Shown: one piece after another, positions 9,233 through 18,928 of the stretch
Position numbering within the stretch: position 1 is the first letter of the stretch
Layout: the number at the start of each line of letters is the position of its first letter
Source of the DNA: Dehalococcoidia bacterium
GTDB taxonomy: Bacteria; Chloroflexota; Dehalococcoidia; GIF9; UBA5629
Direction: 5' to 3'
Assembly (NCBI GenBank): GCA_041653995.1
Contig: JBAZEK010000004.1
Location: 62,001 to 126,000 of the forward strand
Length of the DNA: 64,000 bases
The notes under the pieces: model-generated
The model's database searches: none
What the model was told of the DNA's origin: nothing
Seen by the model: only the letters and a program-made list of their open reading frames with translations
Made by a program: the position numbers and the translations under genes

Positions 9233-10612
9233 TTATTTCCAGCTGCCGTCTTTCAGGTTAATCGTCAGGTTATTGTCCGGCGGGGGCAGGTCTTTCCAGA
9301 GGCCGAGGATAAGATCCTTGCGGTATTGTATGACCGCCCAGGCCAGTGGGCTTAAACCGGTCTCCGTGACCATCGTCTGTCCGGGCGCCAGCTGTTCGTC
9401 GCCGCCATAATGCGCGCCGAAGCCGACCGCTATTTCCTGAGCTATCTTTTCCGCCTCGGGGCGATCGATCTTATATCCCGTCAACACACCTGTGGCTATG
9501 GTTGCGATGCCATCCTGCAGGTACTGTTTGGCATACGCCGGAAAATTTTCTGGGTGCGAGGCTATGTACGTTACACTCTCTTGCTCAATCGTTGCCACCT
9601 GGTCTTTATCGATAGTCACCACCCTGAACGGGCAGGGGTAGGTAACCAGCGAACCGGTTTCGATATCGAATATGAATTTGCCGTTATCATACTTTTTCTC
9701 GGTGATATCCTGGGCATGATAATGCCCGGTGAACACCAGGCGAGCATTGTAATTGGCCAGCAATTTAGCGACTTCTTCGTAGTTATCCACGATATATTCG
9801 CCGTAGTTTTTCTCCTGTCCTGCGTAGTGCTCCATGATGCCATGGTGCATCATTACGATAACGGCCTTGTTCTCTTTGGCCGCCTGGCCAAGCATCTTTT
9901 CGATCCATGCCAGCGTCTGGGCGTTGAACTTGCCGTCCGTGACCGACTCCTTGTCCTCAACATTCTCAGTGTAACGGTTCGCATCCAACGCCAGCAGCCA
10001 TAGACCTGGCTCAAGCTCGGCTACGTAGCTGAGCGAATTCGGATCACGTTGCAGAGCGTCTTTGAAGCCGAAATCAGCATAAATCTGGGCAAACTGGTCG
10101 GCCGTAATATTCGGCACACGCTCTATGATGTCGCCAGAGTATTTGTATGAGTGCCCATTCAATATGTCATGGTTGCCCGGCACCACGAATACCTTCTTGC
10201 CGGCAGCTTTTAACTGTGCGAGATAGCTTGCGGCCAGATCGTGTGAGACTTTCTCTCCGTCCTTGGTAAGGTCACCCGCCACTAATACGATGCTGCCCTT
10301 GAGATTCTTGATCGAAGAGATAGCTGATTCCAGTATCTCGGGACTCTCCCTCAGAAGTTTGCGGTCTTTATTCAGGTAAGCCTCGAATGCTGCGCCCGTT
10401 GTTCCCAACGATGAATCGTAAATATGCGGGTCGCTGAGCACAACGAAGCTGATCTCCGGGTAGGCCGGCGCCTGCGCCAGTTGCTGTCTTAGCGCTGCGT
10501 TCGACTCGTATTCAAACGCCTGCTTGGGGGAAGCGCAGGCCAACAGGCCGAAAATGACTATTAAACATATGGAAAACTGGATGATGCGTGAGATTGCTGT
10601 TGCTGTCCTCAT
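9233..10612 (-). CDS. Calcineurin-like metallophosphoesterase lipoprotein
   Basis: A 459-residue exported phosphoesterase. A signal peptide ends in the lipobox LLAC with Cys26 as the predicted lipidated residue. The two-metal site is complete: DPH at 61-63, GD at 113-114, GNHD at 147-149, MMHHG in the middle and GHYH further on. It should act outside the cytoplasmic membrane on a phosphate ester or diester; the substrate is unknown. A GTGGAGGTG sequence upstream of the ATG serves as ribosome site. It follows the serpin gene after a gap of 198 bases that contains a likely terminator, so it probably has its own promoter. Confidence 0.88.
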   Translation of the reverse strand: MRTATAISRIIQFSICLIVIFGLLACASPKQAFEYESNAALRQQLAQAPAYPEISFVVLSDPHIYDSSLGTTGAAFEAYLNKDRKLLRESPEILESAISSIKNLKGSIVLVAGDLTKDGEKVSHDLAASYLAQLKAAGKKVFVVPGNHDILNGHSYKYSGDIIERVPNITADQFAQIYADFGFKDALQRDPNSLSYVAELEPGLWLLALDANRYTENVEDKESVTDGKFNAQTLAWIEKMLGQAAKENKAVIVMMHHGIMEHYAGQEKNYGEYIVDNYEEVAKLLANYNARLVFTGHYHAQDITEKKYDNGKFIFDIETGSLVTYPCPFRVVTIDKDQVATIEQESVTYIASHPENFPAYAKQYLQDGIATIATGVLTGYKIDRPEAEKIAQEIAVGFGAHYGGDEQLAPGQTMVTETGLSPLAWAVIQYRKDLILGLWKDLPPPDNNLTINLKDGSWK

Positions 10613-10734
10613 ATACTGTACACCTCCACTTAATCTATCGTGAGTCGGACCCGTTTAATATACTACATGCTTACCAGCCACAGCAAGCATATGTTCAGGG
10701 ATATCTTGATGACCAAACAAAGCAGGAGTGGAAA

Positions 10735-10749
10735 ACCGGCAACGCCGGT
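10735..10749 (-). terminator. Likely terminator after the serpin gene
   Basis: On the minus strand, ACCGGC, a GTT loop and GCCGGT form a perfect six-base-pair stem followed by three further T residues. It lies about 60 bases after the serpin stop and before the phosphoesterase start. Confidence 0.4.
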
Positions 10750-10810
10750 ATCTACTCTTCCTGCAAATTAAATTCCGTGCGGGATTGACAAATCCTACCC
10801 TGAGATCGGC

Positions 10811-12088
10811 CTATAATAATGGATTAACCACTCTTCCTATGAAAATTACCGAACCCGTCTGTATGTCCCTTATAACGAAGATAAACGGCCGGTCGACGGT
10901 GACCTCCATCGGTTCGACAGGCATAGCCGTGGCGCGCATGACCACAGCCGTAGCGGCCGCAGCCTCCGTACCGACCTCGTCCACTTCTACGAAAGCTTTA
11001 TGGATAACCCTGGATATGACCAATTCGCGATTGCCTGTCATGCCGGAAAAATCGGCCAGGCTGGTAAAGGCTGTAGGCATCCCCATATGGTATAAAGCAT
11101 CGCCCAGGCCGAACTCGGACTCTATTTTAAAGCGGGGAAAACGCAGGGAAACCTGCGCAGGCGCGATACTCTCTATAATCGATTTTACTTTGACCGCATC
11201 CAGAGATTGCTCGAATTCAGCGAACTTCCCCTGGTCGGGAAGCATCACCACCATCTCCAGCTCGCCGCCATCGTAAGGCAGCGATACAGCCTGGTATCCT
11301 TCCCCGGCTGTGTATCCCATCCGTTCCGATTGCCGCATCATGGGAACTTCCACCGTCGAACCATCCAGCAGATGGAAGGAAGCGGGCCGGGTCAGGTTCT
11401 TTTCGAAGCTGTTGGCCCACGCTGCATTGAAATATATGGCGTTGGTAAGAACCAGACGCGTCGAAGTTTCTATATCTCCTTCCTTTAAAAGGTCTTTGAT
11501 ACGTTGCTCGGTCTGATCCTCCACCCACTTGTTAATAGTCTGCCGGCAGGTTTCAGGCTCGGTGCGAAAATCAAGAAGCCTCAATCCTGCACTGTAATTC
11601 TGCGCCAGTATATCCAGATATTCAGCCAGAAAATGATAACCGGTTTGCCCCCAGATAGCATTCACAATGTTAAGCCGGAAACCCTTATCGTCCTTGCCCT
11701 TTGCACCCTGACCACGTGTTTTCAATTGCTGGTCAAGGCTGTTGAAGGCCGGATGCAGACTATTCTGTGGCAAGGTGAAATGAAGTGTGGCAGCCATCTC
11801 TTTCTCAGTGGTGTCCCTTGCGCCGGCATAGGTCATAGCCAGCGCCTGCGAGATTGAATAAGGTGAGTAAAAGAGGTTGCCCTGTGTCCCTTTGAGCGCA
11901 CGGTATAAATCGAGAGCAAACATATTGTTACCGTCGACCAGCAAAGCTATATCGCCTTTTCCCGCCGTAGCCATTGCTCTCTGCTTATCCGAACTCACAA
12001 CATCGGTGGAAACCGGCTGCGAACAGGCATCTAAACCAGGCAGCAGCATAAGTCCTATGCACACCACAAAGATCCAATTTGTTTTCAT
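10811..12088 (-). CDS. Serpin-family protease inhibitor, lipoprotein
   Basis: A 425-residue serpin with an N-terminal signal peptide and a lipobox-like LDAC (Cys22), so it is probably anchored outside the membrane. The serpin fold is seen throughout (NLFYSPYSISQAL, LVLTNAIYFNAAW, the DRPFIFVIRD C-terminal strand). The reactive loop has an inhibitory-type hinge GTEAAAAT at 373-380, with small residues at P12-P9. Aligning loop length with antithrombin-type serpins puts P1-P1' at Thr387-Ala388. A hinge like this normally permits loop insertion, so it should be a true suicide inhibitor; the target protease is unknown. An AGGAGG site precedes the ATG. Asp at the -2 lipobox position is slightly unusual. 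Confidence 0.92.
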   Translation of the reverse strand: MKTNWIFVVCIGLMLLPGLDACSQPVSTDVVSSDKQRAMATAGKGDIALLVDGNNMFALDLYRALKGTQGNLFYSPYSISQALAMTYAGARDTTEKEMAATLHFTLPQNSLHPAFNSLDQQLKTRGQGAKGKDDKGFRLNIVNAIWGQTGYHFLAEYLDILAQNYSAGLRLLDFRTEPETCRQTINKWVEDQTEQRIKDLLKEGDIETSTRLVLTNAIYFNAAWANSFEKNLTRPASFHLLDGSTVEVPMMRQSERMGYTAGEGYQAVSLPYDGGELEMVVMLPDQGKFAEFEQSLDAVKVKSIIESIAPAQVSLRFPRFKIESEFGLGDALYHMGMPTAFTSLADFSGMTGNRELVISRVIHKAFVEVDEVGTEAAAATAVVMRATAMPVEPMEVTVDRPFIFVIRDIQTGSVIFIGRVVNPLL

Positions 12089-12216
12089 TTCACTGCCTCC
12101 TGTACACTCAGATCACACCTGTAATAACGATTCATCTCAACACAAAGTTTAGAAAAACCATCTCTCGCAAAGCGCGGTTAGGCTATTTTTATACAGGCGG
12201 AACCGCTGACTTTGTA

Positions 12217-13431
12217 TCACGCCTGCGGGTGCGTATCTTTAAGCCATAGAGATATCAGGAATGCTCCAATAAATAGCGCCACCAACAAGCCCAGTGGAGC
12301 TACAAACTGGCCGGTCGAAGATTCCAAGGCTTCCATGGAAGGCACAAGAATCACGGCCGCCAGGTTTCCCAGCAACTGCAAGTATCCGACTGAGACGCCG
12401 GCATATTTTGGTCCGGTTACCTCGGCTGACATAGTAAGAATGACCGGAAATGCGGAAAGAAGGAAAAAGCCCAATAACATGCAGTTGATTAAATTTGGCG
12501 TGTAGCCCCTGATGAGTATCATGGCTGTAATGCAAATTGCGCCCATCAGGGTTGCCAGTACCACGAATGGTTTGCGTCTCCTGACCTTGTCGGAAATAAT
12601 CGGTACTACGATGCAACCGATCATGCCGGCGAAGATCATTGCGGCTGATATAGTGCTGCCGTCGGCCATCGGTATACTGTGAAGCTCATTCAGAATTTTC
12701 TCCAGCCAGGTGGCAAGCCCGTTAAAAGAGCCCAGGCCTACGAACGTCACGAATCCCAACAATATGAAATTCCTGTTCTTGAGAATTACTCCCAGGCCTC
12801 CCCAGCTCCCGGTTAAAACTTCGGCTTCCGGCGCTCGCGAAGGAGTGGGCGGTTTTGAGCGGACGATCAGGACGAATACCAGCGTACCGAAGATGCCTGC
12901 TATGCCATAAATCCACAGCATTGCGGTGTAACTGAGGCCTTCAACGATGGCCGGAGTGGCTCCCAGTGCCACCATCATTCCTACAAAAAGCGCCAGGGTG
13001 CCCAGACCGACAGCAGTAGCCTCCTCCTTGGGAGCGAACCATACCGAAGCCAGCTTGGTTACCCCGTTTAACACAAAGGGCTGTCCTAGGGAGATCCCTA
13101 TCTGGGAAATGAGCAGCATGTTAAACGAATCCGGCGCAGCCAATCTCAGCAGCGAAAAGACGCCTGTGAAGACAGCGCCGATACCCACACCCCATTTAAA
13201 TCCGATCTTATCTATAATTATGCCAGCAGGTATGGGGGGAATGACCTGTATGAGTGGAAAGACCAGCGTCAACCACTGAACGCTGCTGGCCGGTATATGC
13301 AGCATATCCTCGATATAGGTATCGATTGCTGCGAAGTTCAGCCAGTAAAGCTGCGTCAATGCTGAAACGTACATGTAGATGGCCAGCACCACCCACCTGT
13401 ACCGATAAACCCTGAAATCCTGTTCCATCAT
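12217..13431 (-). CDS. MFS transporter (FLVCR/DIRC2-like)
   Basis: A 404-residue carrier with about twelve membrane segments. The segment RYRWVVLAIYMYVSALTQLYWL and the following PAGIIIDKIGFKW loop match the MFS branch that includes FLVCR-like proteins. The central cytoplasmic loop (about residues 185-210) is short and basic. GGGAGG stands a few bases before two successive ATG codons; the second (13428) has the better spacing. The substrate is unknown. The gene lies 54 bases downstream of the PocR/HD-GYP sensor on the same strand, so that sensor may affect its expression or share its transcript. Confidence 0.85.
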   Translation of the reverse strand: MMEQDFRVYRYRWVVLAIYMYVSALTQLYWLNFAAIDTYIEDMLHIPASSVQWLTLVFPLIQVIPPIPAGIIIDKIGFKWGVGIGAVFTGVFSLLRLAAPDSFNMLLISQIGISLGQPFVLNGVTKLASVWFAPKEEATAVGLGTLALFVGMMVALGATPAIVEGLSYTAMLWIYGIAGIFGTLVFVLIVRSKPPTPSRAPEAEVLTGSWGGLGVILKNRNFILLGFVTFVGLGSFNGLATWLEKILNELHSIPMADGSTISAAMIFAGMIGCIVVPIISDKVRRRKPFVVLATLMGAICITAMILIRGYTPNLINCMLLGFFLLSAFPVILTMSAEVTGPKYAGVSVGYLQLLGNLAAVILVPSMEALESSTGQFVAPLGLLVALFIGAFLISLWLKDTHPQA

Positions 13432-13485
13432 TAAACCTCCCTGCTTTTAATCTATTTTTTCACTGGCAATGATCACCGTTACAGG

Positions 13486-15063
13486 TCAATCAAATTTAAA
13501 GCTCTCAAAATTAAATAACCGGAGACAGGCGTCAACAGCTGTCGCGTCAAATGCAGTTCCCCGTTTTCCTTGGATCTCCTGCAAGGCGACATCGATGCCA
13601 TGTGCAGGACGATGGGGGCGATGTGACGCCATAGCCTCCACCACATCTGCCACAGCCAGAATTTTAGCTTCCAAACAAATATCATCCCCTTTCAAACCTG
13701 CCGGGTACCCTGAGCCGTCCAATCTCTCATGATGCTGCAGCACGATCTCGGCAATGGGCCAGGGAAAGTCGATCGTTTTAAGTATATTGTAAGCAGACAG
13801 AGAATGCTCCTTGACCAGACCGAATTCAAGCTCGTTCAAGCTGCGCGGCTTGCTGAGTATATCCGCCGGCACGTTGATTTTACCGATATCATGGATGCTG
13901 CTGGCGAGCTCAATCCCCTCAATCTGAAATTCAGTCAGACCCATCTCCAGCGCCATAGCGCCCGCCAGCTGTGATACCCGCCGCTGATGCCCCGCCGTAT
14001 ATGGATCTCTTCTTTCAGTAGTCATTGCTATAGCCTCTACCGCCGCGTGCATGGCGCCCAGTAGTTTATCCTGCATCTCCTGACGCTCTTTTTCCGTTCT
14101 TTTCTGATGCGTTATGTCCCTGAGAAAATTCAGCGTGGCAGGTTTGCCTTCCCATTCAGTCAAAGCCGCATTGAAATTGATCCAGCGTATCTCTCCACTT
14201 TTATCGATCATACGAAAATCAAATGAAACGGGCGCCTTCCGGCCGCTTAATCGCTCGAAATCATATTCCATAACCACAGACCTGTCGTCCGGATGAATAT
14301 AATCGATAAAACGGGTATCTATCAACTCTCCTCTTGCGTATCCGGTGTACCATTCTCTTGTATCGTTCACATATTTGATCAGTCCATCCTGAGCAATCAA
14401 AATAACCTCGCCTGCATTTTCCACCAGGTTGCGATATTTTTTCTCGCTTTCCCGCAGCGACTCAGCCAGCACCTCCCTTTCGTCTATGCTACGGGCCAGT
14501 TTTATATTACTGTAGCTGAGTGACGATATCAGCCCTGCCAGCCTGATAAAAAATCCCATGACGGTGTCCACAGTTTGCCGGTTCCGTCGGGGCACCCTGC
14601 CCAGTGCAGCCATGTAATCAGCCTCGTTGAATCCGCAGCGGCGGGCCTGTGCGCGGAAAAATTCGCAATCAGGCTTTTCGTCATCGAAGAAAAACTGGCC
14701 ACAGTATAAATTGCCCAGGTGTTTTCCACCAACAACGATGGCTGTGGCTGCATCCCACATGCCGTTCTTGCAGCGGTAAAGCTTGAACGTCCCGAACCCG
14801 ACTTCCCGTGCCAGATGTGTATCGCTTTCCAGACAATTGGCGCAGGTATCAGGATGCGCGCGGTGAAATTTGCTGCAAATATCCTGCCACCCCCCCGAGA
14901 CCAGAATATTACCTTTGATATCCAGGATTCCTATACCGATATTGGTGATCTCGTAAAAATAATCTGTAAGATCTTGAATAGCCCGTATATCAATTACATC
15001 GTTGAGCTCCAATTCTCCGATGTCTCTCTCAACAGTTACCTGTTTGCTGATCTTACCCTGCAT
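13486..15063 (-). CDS. PocR-PAS-HD-GYP sensor phosphodiesterase
   Basis: A 525-residue cytosolic sensor. Residues 20-185 form a PocR ligand-binding domain with its cysteine-rich core (CANCLESD, LYRCKNGMWD, GNLYCGQFF), a module known to bind small hydrocarbon derivatives or metal clusters. A PAS/PAC unit occupies about 205-330 and an HD-GYP domain about 345-520, with HDIGK at 391-395 and HHERLDGSGYP near 445-455. The output is probably hydrolysis of c-di-GMP. The HD-GYP part is closely related to that of the protein at 24664-26916. A TTTACT/TATACT promoter lies upstream. The ribosome site is weak. Confidence 0.92.
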   Translation of the reverse strand: MQGKISKQVTVERDIGELELNDVIDIRAIQDLTDYFYEITNIGIGILDIKGNILVSGGWQDICSKFHRAHPDTCANCLESDTHLAREVGFGTFKLYRCKNGMWDAATAIVVGGKHLGNLYCGQFFFDDEKPDCEFFRAQARRCGFNEADYMAALGRVPRRNRQTVDTVMGFFIRLAGLISSLSYSNIKLARSIDEREVLAESLRESEKKYRNLVENAGEVILIAQDGLIKYVNDTREWYTGYARGELIDTRFIDYIHPDDRSVVMEYDFERLSGRKAPVSFDFRMIDKSGEIRWINFNAALTEWEGKPATLNFLRDITHQKRTEKERQEMQDKLLGAMHAAVEAIAMTTERRDPYTAGHQRRVSQLAGAMALEMGLTEFQIEGIELASSIHDIGKINVPADILSKPRSLNELEFGLVKEHSLSAYNILKTIDFPWPIAEIVLQHHERLDGSGYPAGLKGDDICLEAKILAVADVVEAMASHRPHRPAHGIDVALQEIQGKRGTAFDATAVDACLRLFNFESFKFD

Positions 15064-15153
15064 CTATTCTCAAGTGATATACAGGAATCGGTAGACTTGA
15101 TTTGTCTCAATATTTATGTACAGCCGCTAACCGTTTCCTTCAAAATTATCCAC

Positions 15154-15182
15154 AGTATAAGTCAGGTTTAACCAAAAGTAAA
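15154..15182 (-). promoter_or_regulatory. Promoter for the PocR/HD-GYP gene
   Basis: Minus-strand TTTACT (15182-15177), 17-base spacer, TATACT (15159-15154). The leader to the ATG at 15063 would be about 84 bases. Confidence 0.5.
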
Positions 15183-15211
15183 TAAGTATAAATATTGAGA
15201 GGCGGTTCTTC

Positions 15212-15240
15212 TTGCCCGCATTTACCTCTTGAAGTACAAT
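15212..15240 (+). promoter_or_regulatory. Promoter for hypF with very short leader
   Basis: TTGCCC (15212-15217), 17-base spacer, TACAAT (15235-15240). The hypF ATG is only 14 bases past the -10, so the untranslated leader would be about eight bases and cannot hold a Shine-Dalgarno site. Confidence 0.5.
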
Positions 15241-15254
15241 TCAACTTGATCCCT

Positions 15255-17570
15255 ATGCCGGCCATCAATGAAACTCAGCTTGCCCGCATCAGTGCCAGGG
15301 GAGTGGTACAAGGTGTAGGCTTCCGCCCATTCGTTTACGGTCTGGCTAAAAAATATAAACTGACCGGTTGGGTCTGCAATACCTCGGAGGATGTCAGGAT
15401 CGAGGTCGAGGGTGCCAGAAAAAAACTTGACCTCTTTATCTCCAGCCTTGAGGCAGAGGCGCCGCCGCTGTCCAAAATCGAGAGTCTATCCGTAGAATTC
15501 GACAGGCCTGCCGGCTATCGCGGCTTCAAGATACGCAGCAGCGTCACCCATCCCGGTAAGTATCAGCTTGTCTCGCCGGATATCGCCACCTGCGCTCCCT
15601 GTCTCGAGGATATTTTTACACAGGATAACCGCCGCCGGCACTATCCGTTCACCAACTGCACAAATTGCGGACCTCGCTTTACCATCATCAGAGATATCCC
15701 TTACGACAGGCCGCTTACAACCATGTCTTCATTTAAAATGTGCAGGGAGTGCAAGAAGGAATACACCGACCCGCTGGACCGGCGCTTCCATGCCCAACCC
15801 AATGCCTGCCCGGTATGCGGGCCGCAACTCCAGCTGACTGACAACCGGGGACATACTGTGGATTGCCGGGACATCATCGAAAAAACGTCGGATTTTCTGC
15901 GCGAAGGTCGAATTGTAGCGATCAAGGGGCTGGGGGGCTTTTTACTGGCTTGCAATGCTGAAGACGCTGAAGCCGTGGTTCGGCTGCGCCGGCGAAAGTG
16001 CCGCCCTTCCAAACCTTTCGCCGTCATGCTAAAGGATATGTCAGAGGTCAAGAAACATTGTATCCCGACCGCTGAGGAGGAGAGGCTGCTCTCATCTCCA
16101 CAAGCGCCTATTGTGTTGCTTCGCTGGAGTGAGAACTCCAGTATATGCAGACAGGTGGGCCCGGGGCTTAAATACCTTGGGGTCATGATCCCGTATACCC
16201 CACTGCATCATCTCATCATGCGTGAAACAAGCCTTCCGCTTGTCATGACCAGCGGCAATGTCAGCGAGGAGCCCATCGCCGGTCAGAACAGCGAGGCGCT
16301 TCGCAGGCTGGGAAAGATCGCCGACTATTTTTTGTTGCATAACAGGGACATTCACTCAACCTACGACGACAGCGTAGCTATGGTAGTGGACACAATCCCG
16401 CAACTTATTCGCCGGGCCAGGGGTTATGCGCCTTATCCAATTCATCTGGAGCATAAAATACCCCAGTTGCTGGCGTGTGGAGCAGAGGAGAAAAACACCT
16501 TCTGCCTGACCCATGATGATCACGCTTTCGTCAGCCAGCATATCGGCGATATGGAGAACATTGAAACCCTCGAGCACTACATCCGGACGGTAGAACTCTA
16601 TAAACAGCTCTTCCGCATACAACCCGTCGCCATAGCTCACGACATGCATCCTGAATATCTCCCCACTAAATATGCACTGGAAGAAGCGGAAAGGCACAAC
16701 CTGAGGACGATCCCGATACAGCACCACCACGCACACATAGCCTCCTGCCTTGCCGATAACGGCGTTGATAAGGCGGTCATCGGAGTGGCCTTCGACGGTA
16801 CCGGCTACGGGACCGACGGCAAGATCTGGGGCGGCGAATTCATGGTGACGGATTACAAAAGCTTTCGACGGGCCGGTCAACTCGAGTATCTCCCTCTGCC
16901 CGGCGGCTCAGCCGCTATAAAAAAACCTTATCGTACGGCATTGAGCTATATGCTGGTATTGCTGGGCAATAGCGCCTTCGACGGCAGGATGGGGTTCCTT
17001 AATCATATCAGCGGAGATGAGATAGAACTTGTGAGCAGAGAGGTCGAAACCGGCTTCAATTCTCCGTTGACTTCCAGTATGGGCAGGCTTTTCGACGCCG
17101 TATCGGCCATGTCCGCGATTCGCCCCACTATCGATTACGAAGCGCAGGCTGCCATCGAACTGGAGATGCAGGCCTATGATGCAATCGATGAACAGGGCCT
17201 ATATCCATTTTCCCTTACAGGCGATCAGAACTATACCATCATCCTGCTGCATGAACTGATAGGCGGTGTGGCCAACGACATACTGAGGGGATGCAGGATC
17301 GCCACGATCAGCATGAGGTTTCATAATACAATTGCGTCTGTGACACGGGATGTCTGCCTCAAGATAAAGGCTCAGTCCGGGCTGAGCACTGTTGCGCTCA
17401 GCGGGGGCTGCTTTCAAAACCGCCTGTTACTGGGCAAGGTGACCTCTCTTCTCAAGCATAGCGGATTTCAAATACTCACACACAGGAACGTGCCTGCCAA
17501 TGACGGGGGCATATCGCTCGGGCAGGCGGTCATAGCCGGCAGATCATTGACGGCCGGTCAGGCCGACTGA
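15255..17570 (+). CDS. hypF: Carbamoyltransferase HypF
   Basis: HypF turns carbamoyl phosphate into a carbamoyl-adenylate and passes the carbamoyl group to the C-terminal cysteine of HypE, supplying the cyanide ligands of the NiFe-hydrogenase iron. The 771-residue protein has every expected part: an acylphosphatase domain with GVVQGVGFRPF at 16-26, four zinc-finger CxxC pairs in residues 112-190 (CAPC, CTNC, CREC, CPVC), a YrdC-like domain, and the Kae1-like domain with HHHAHIASC near 490, FDGTGYGTDG and ALSGGCFQN. The ATG at 15255 is preferred over an in-frame TTG 60 bases upstream because it begins directly before the acylphosphatase domain and follows a promoter. The gene converges with a CoA-transferase. 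Confidence 0.97.
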   Translation: MPAINETQLARISARGVVQGVGFRPFVYGLAKKYKLTGWVCNTSEDVRIEVEGARKKLDLFISSLEAEAPPLSKIESLSVEFDRPAGYRGFKIRSSVTHPGKYQLVSPDIATCAPCLEDIFTQDNRRRHYPFTNCTNCGPRFTIIRDIPYDRPLTTMSSFKMCRECKKEYTDPLDRRFHAQPNACPVCGPQLQLTDNRGHTVDCRDIIEKTSDFLREGRIVAIKGLGGFLLACNAEDAEAVVRLRRRKCRPSKPFAVMLKDMSEVKKHCIPTAEEERLLSSPQAPIVLLRWSENSSICRQVGPGLKYLGVMIPYTPLHHLIMRETSLPLVMTSGNVSEEPIAGQNSEALRRLGKIADYFLLHNRDIHSTYDDSVAMVVDTIPQLIRRARGYAPYPIHLEHKIPQLLACGAEEKNTFCLTHDDHAFVSQHIGDMENIETLEHYIRTVELYKQLFRIQPVAIAHDMHPEYLPTKYALEEAERHNLRTIPIQHHHAHIASCLADNGVDKAVIGVAFDGTGYGTDGKIWGGEFMVTDYKSFRRAGQLEYLPLPGGSAAIKKPYRTALSYMLVLLGNSAFDGRMGFLNHISGDEIELVSREVETGFNSPLTSSMGRLFDAVSAMSAIRPTIDYEAQAAIELEMQAYDAIDEQGLYPFSLTGDQNYTIILLHELIGGVANDILRGCRIATISMRFHNTIASVTRDVCLKIKAQSGLSTVALSGGCFQNRLLLGKVTSLLKHSGFQILTHRNVPANDGGISLGQAVIAGRSLTAGQAD

Positions 17571-17592
17571 CCTGTCCCGTGCGATAGGTCAG
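17567..17592. terminator. Possible bidirectional terminator after hypF
   Basis: Perfect seven-base inverted repeat CTGACCT / AGGTCAG with a 12-base loop, spanning the hypF stop and the gap before a converging gene. There is no T tract. Confidence 0.35.
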
Positions 17593-17624
17593 GACAACCG
17601 GTATGGCGGGACTGCGAAGAGAAA

Positions 17625-18818
17625 TTATATAATCTCTTTTCCTATCAGTTCCTCGATCTTCGCCTCGCTGTAGCCGAGTAAACCGCCATATATATCACTG
17701 TTGTGTTCGCCTAAAAATGGCGCAGGCGTTGAAGGATCACCCGGTGTGGCTGACAGCTTGAAAACACTGCCGGGCATCTTGAGCGGTCCCGAAATCATCT
17801 GCTCCACATCCACCACCATCCGGCGGCTGAGTATATGCGGATCACTGACAAGCTTTTCGGTATCCATGACGGGCGCGCATGGCAATGACGCTTCATCCAT
17901 GATTCTCTGTATCTCAGCCACAGTCCTGCCCTTAACCCAATCAGCTACGATGCTGTCCAGTTCCTCTCTGCGCTGTACCCGCGAGGCCAGAGACAGTGTA
18001 TCAGGATCTTCGACCAGGTCAGGCCTGTCAATAACCTCAGCCAGTTTTTGCCACTGGCCTATGGTCACCACACAAAGGACAATATAGCCGTCTTTAGCGT
18101 GGTAGTTGTTCCATGGCACTATGCTGGGGTGCATATTGCCTATCCTTCCAGCCGAATGGCCGCTCAGCACGAAGGGTGCAATGGTCTCAACCGCTGTCAT
18201 AAGCCATATGCAATCCTGCAGCGAAACATCCACTCGCTGTCCCCGTCCGCTTGAATTGCGATGCTGAAGGGCTGCCAGAATGGCGATGACCGTATAGGCG
18301 CCGCCGGAGAGATCGGCAATGGCCGGTCCGCACTTGGTTGGCGGATTTTCTGGGAAGCCTGTCACGCTCATCAGCCCGCCCATGGCCTGTGCAACCGTGT
18401 CATAGGCCGCCCTGCCGGCGTTGGGCCCCGTCTGCCCGAAGCCGGAAAGGGACGCATAGATCAGCTTCGAATTCAGCTTGCTGGCATCATCCCAACCCAG
18501 GTTCAGCCTGTCCATAACTCCGGGCGTGAAGTTCTCAAGCAATACGTCGCTTTTCCTGATCACCTCCCCTGCTATCTCCTGCCCTTCTTTTTCCCTCAGT
18601 TCCAGCGTTATGCTCTTTTTGCCACGGTTCAGGATTGAAAATATATACCCTTCCCCGCCTTCCGTTATCGGCGGGATGGTCCTGCACGCATCACCACTCT
18701 CCCTGAACTCGATCTTTATGACCTCCGCACCCAGCTCCCTCAGAATCATAGAACAGTATGGGCCCGCATACATGCGGCTGAAGTCCACAACTCGGACTCC
18801 TGACAGTGCTCCGGTCAT
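17625..18818 (-). CDS. CaiB/BaiF-family CoA-transferase
   Basis: A 397-residue class III CoA-transferase, which moves CoA between carboxylic acids through a covalent aspartyl-CoA intermediate. The N-terminal segment GVRVVDFSRMYAGPYCSMILRELGAEVIKIE and the RGKKS loop are typical. The catalytic aspartate is Asp169 in ADLSGG, the same number as in formyl-CoA transferase. The start at 18818 is chosen for the AAAGGAGG site seven bases upstream; the frame is open 66 bases further but without a site. The acid substrate is unknown. It is inverted between hypF and hypC and has no clear link with hydrogenase maturation. Confidence 0.92.
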   Translation of the reverse strand: MTGALSGVRVVDFSRMYAGPYCSMILRELGAEVIKIEFRESGDACRTIPPITEGGEGYIFSILNRGKKSITLELREKEGQEIAGEVIRKSDVLLENFTPGVMDRLNLGWDDASKLNSKLIYASLSGFGQTGPNAGRAAYDTVAQAMGGLMSVTGFPENPPTKCGPAIADLSGGAYTVIAILAALQHRNSSGRGQRVDVSLQDCIWLMTAVETIAPFVLSGHSAGRIGNMHPSIVPWNNYHAKDGYIVLCVVTIGQWQKLAEVIDRPDLVEDPDTLSLASRVQRREELDSIVADWVKGRTVAEIQRIMDEASLPCAPVMDTEKLVSDPHILSRRMVVDVEQMISGPLKMPGSVFKLSATPGDPSTPAPFLGEHNSDIYGGLLGYSEAKIEELIGKEII

Positions 18819-18891
18819 ATTTCCTCCTTTAATAGCCTGATAATCAAACCGGATATTATCCGCTTTTTGCAGCTCTGCTGGCAAATGGGAT

Positions 18892-18920
18892 TTGTTAGCC
18901 CCAGGACCTTGGGTTATACT
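18892..18920 (+). promoter_or_regulatory. Strong promoter for a leaderless hypC transcript
   Basis: TTGTTA (18892-18897), exact 17-base spacer, TATACT (18915-18920). Only eight bases separate the -10 from the certain hypC ATG at 18929, so transcription should begin at or next to the A of the start codon. Confidence 0.62.
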
Positions 18921-18928
18921 TTTATCAA

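Noticed and set aside
10785..10817. TTGACA followed by TATAAT on the plus strand
   Set aside because: Spacing is 21 bases, it lies at the 3' end of the serpin gene and no plus-strand gene follows.
15195..15254. Upstream TTG start for hypF
   Set aside because: It would put the start before the predicted promoter and add 20 residues that the family lacks.
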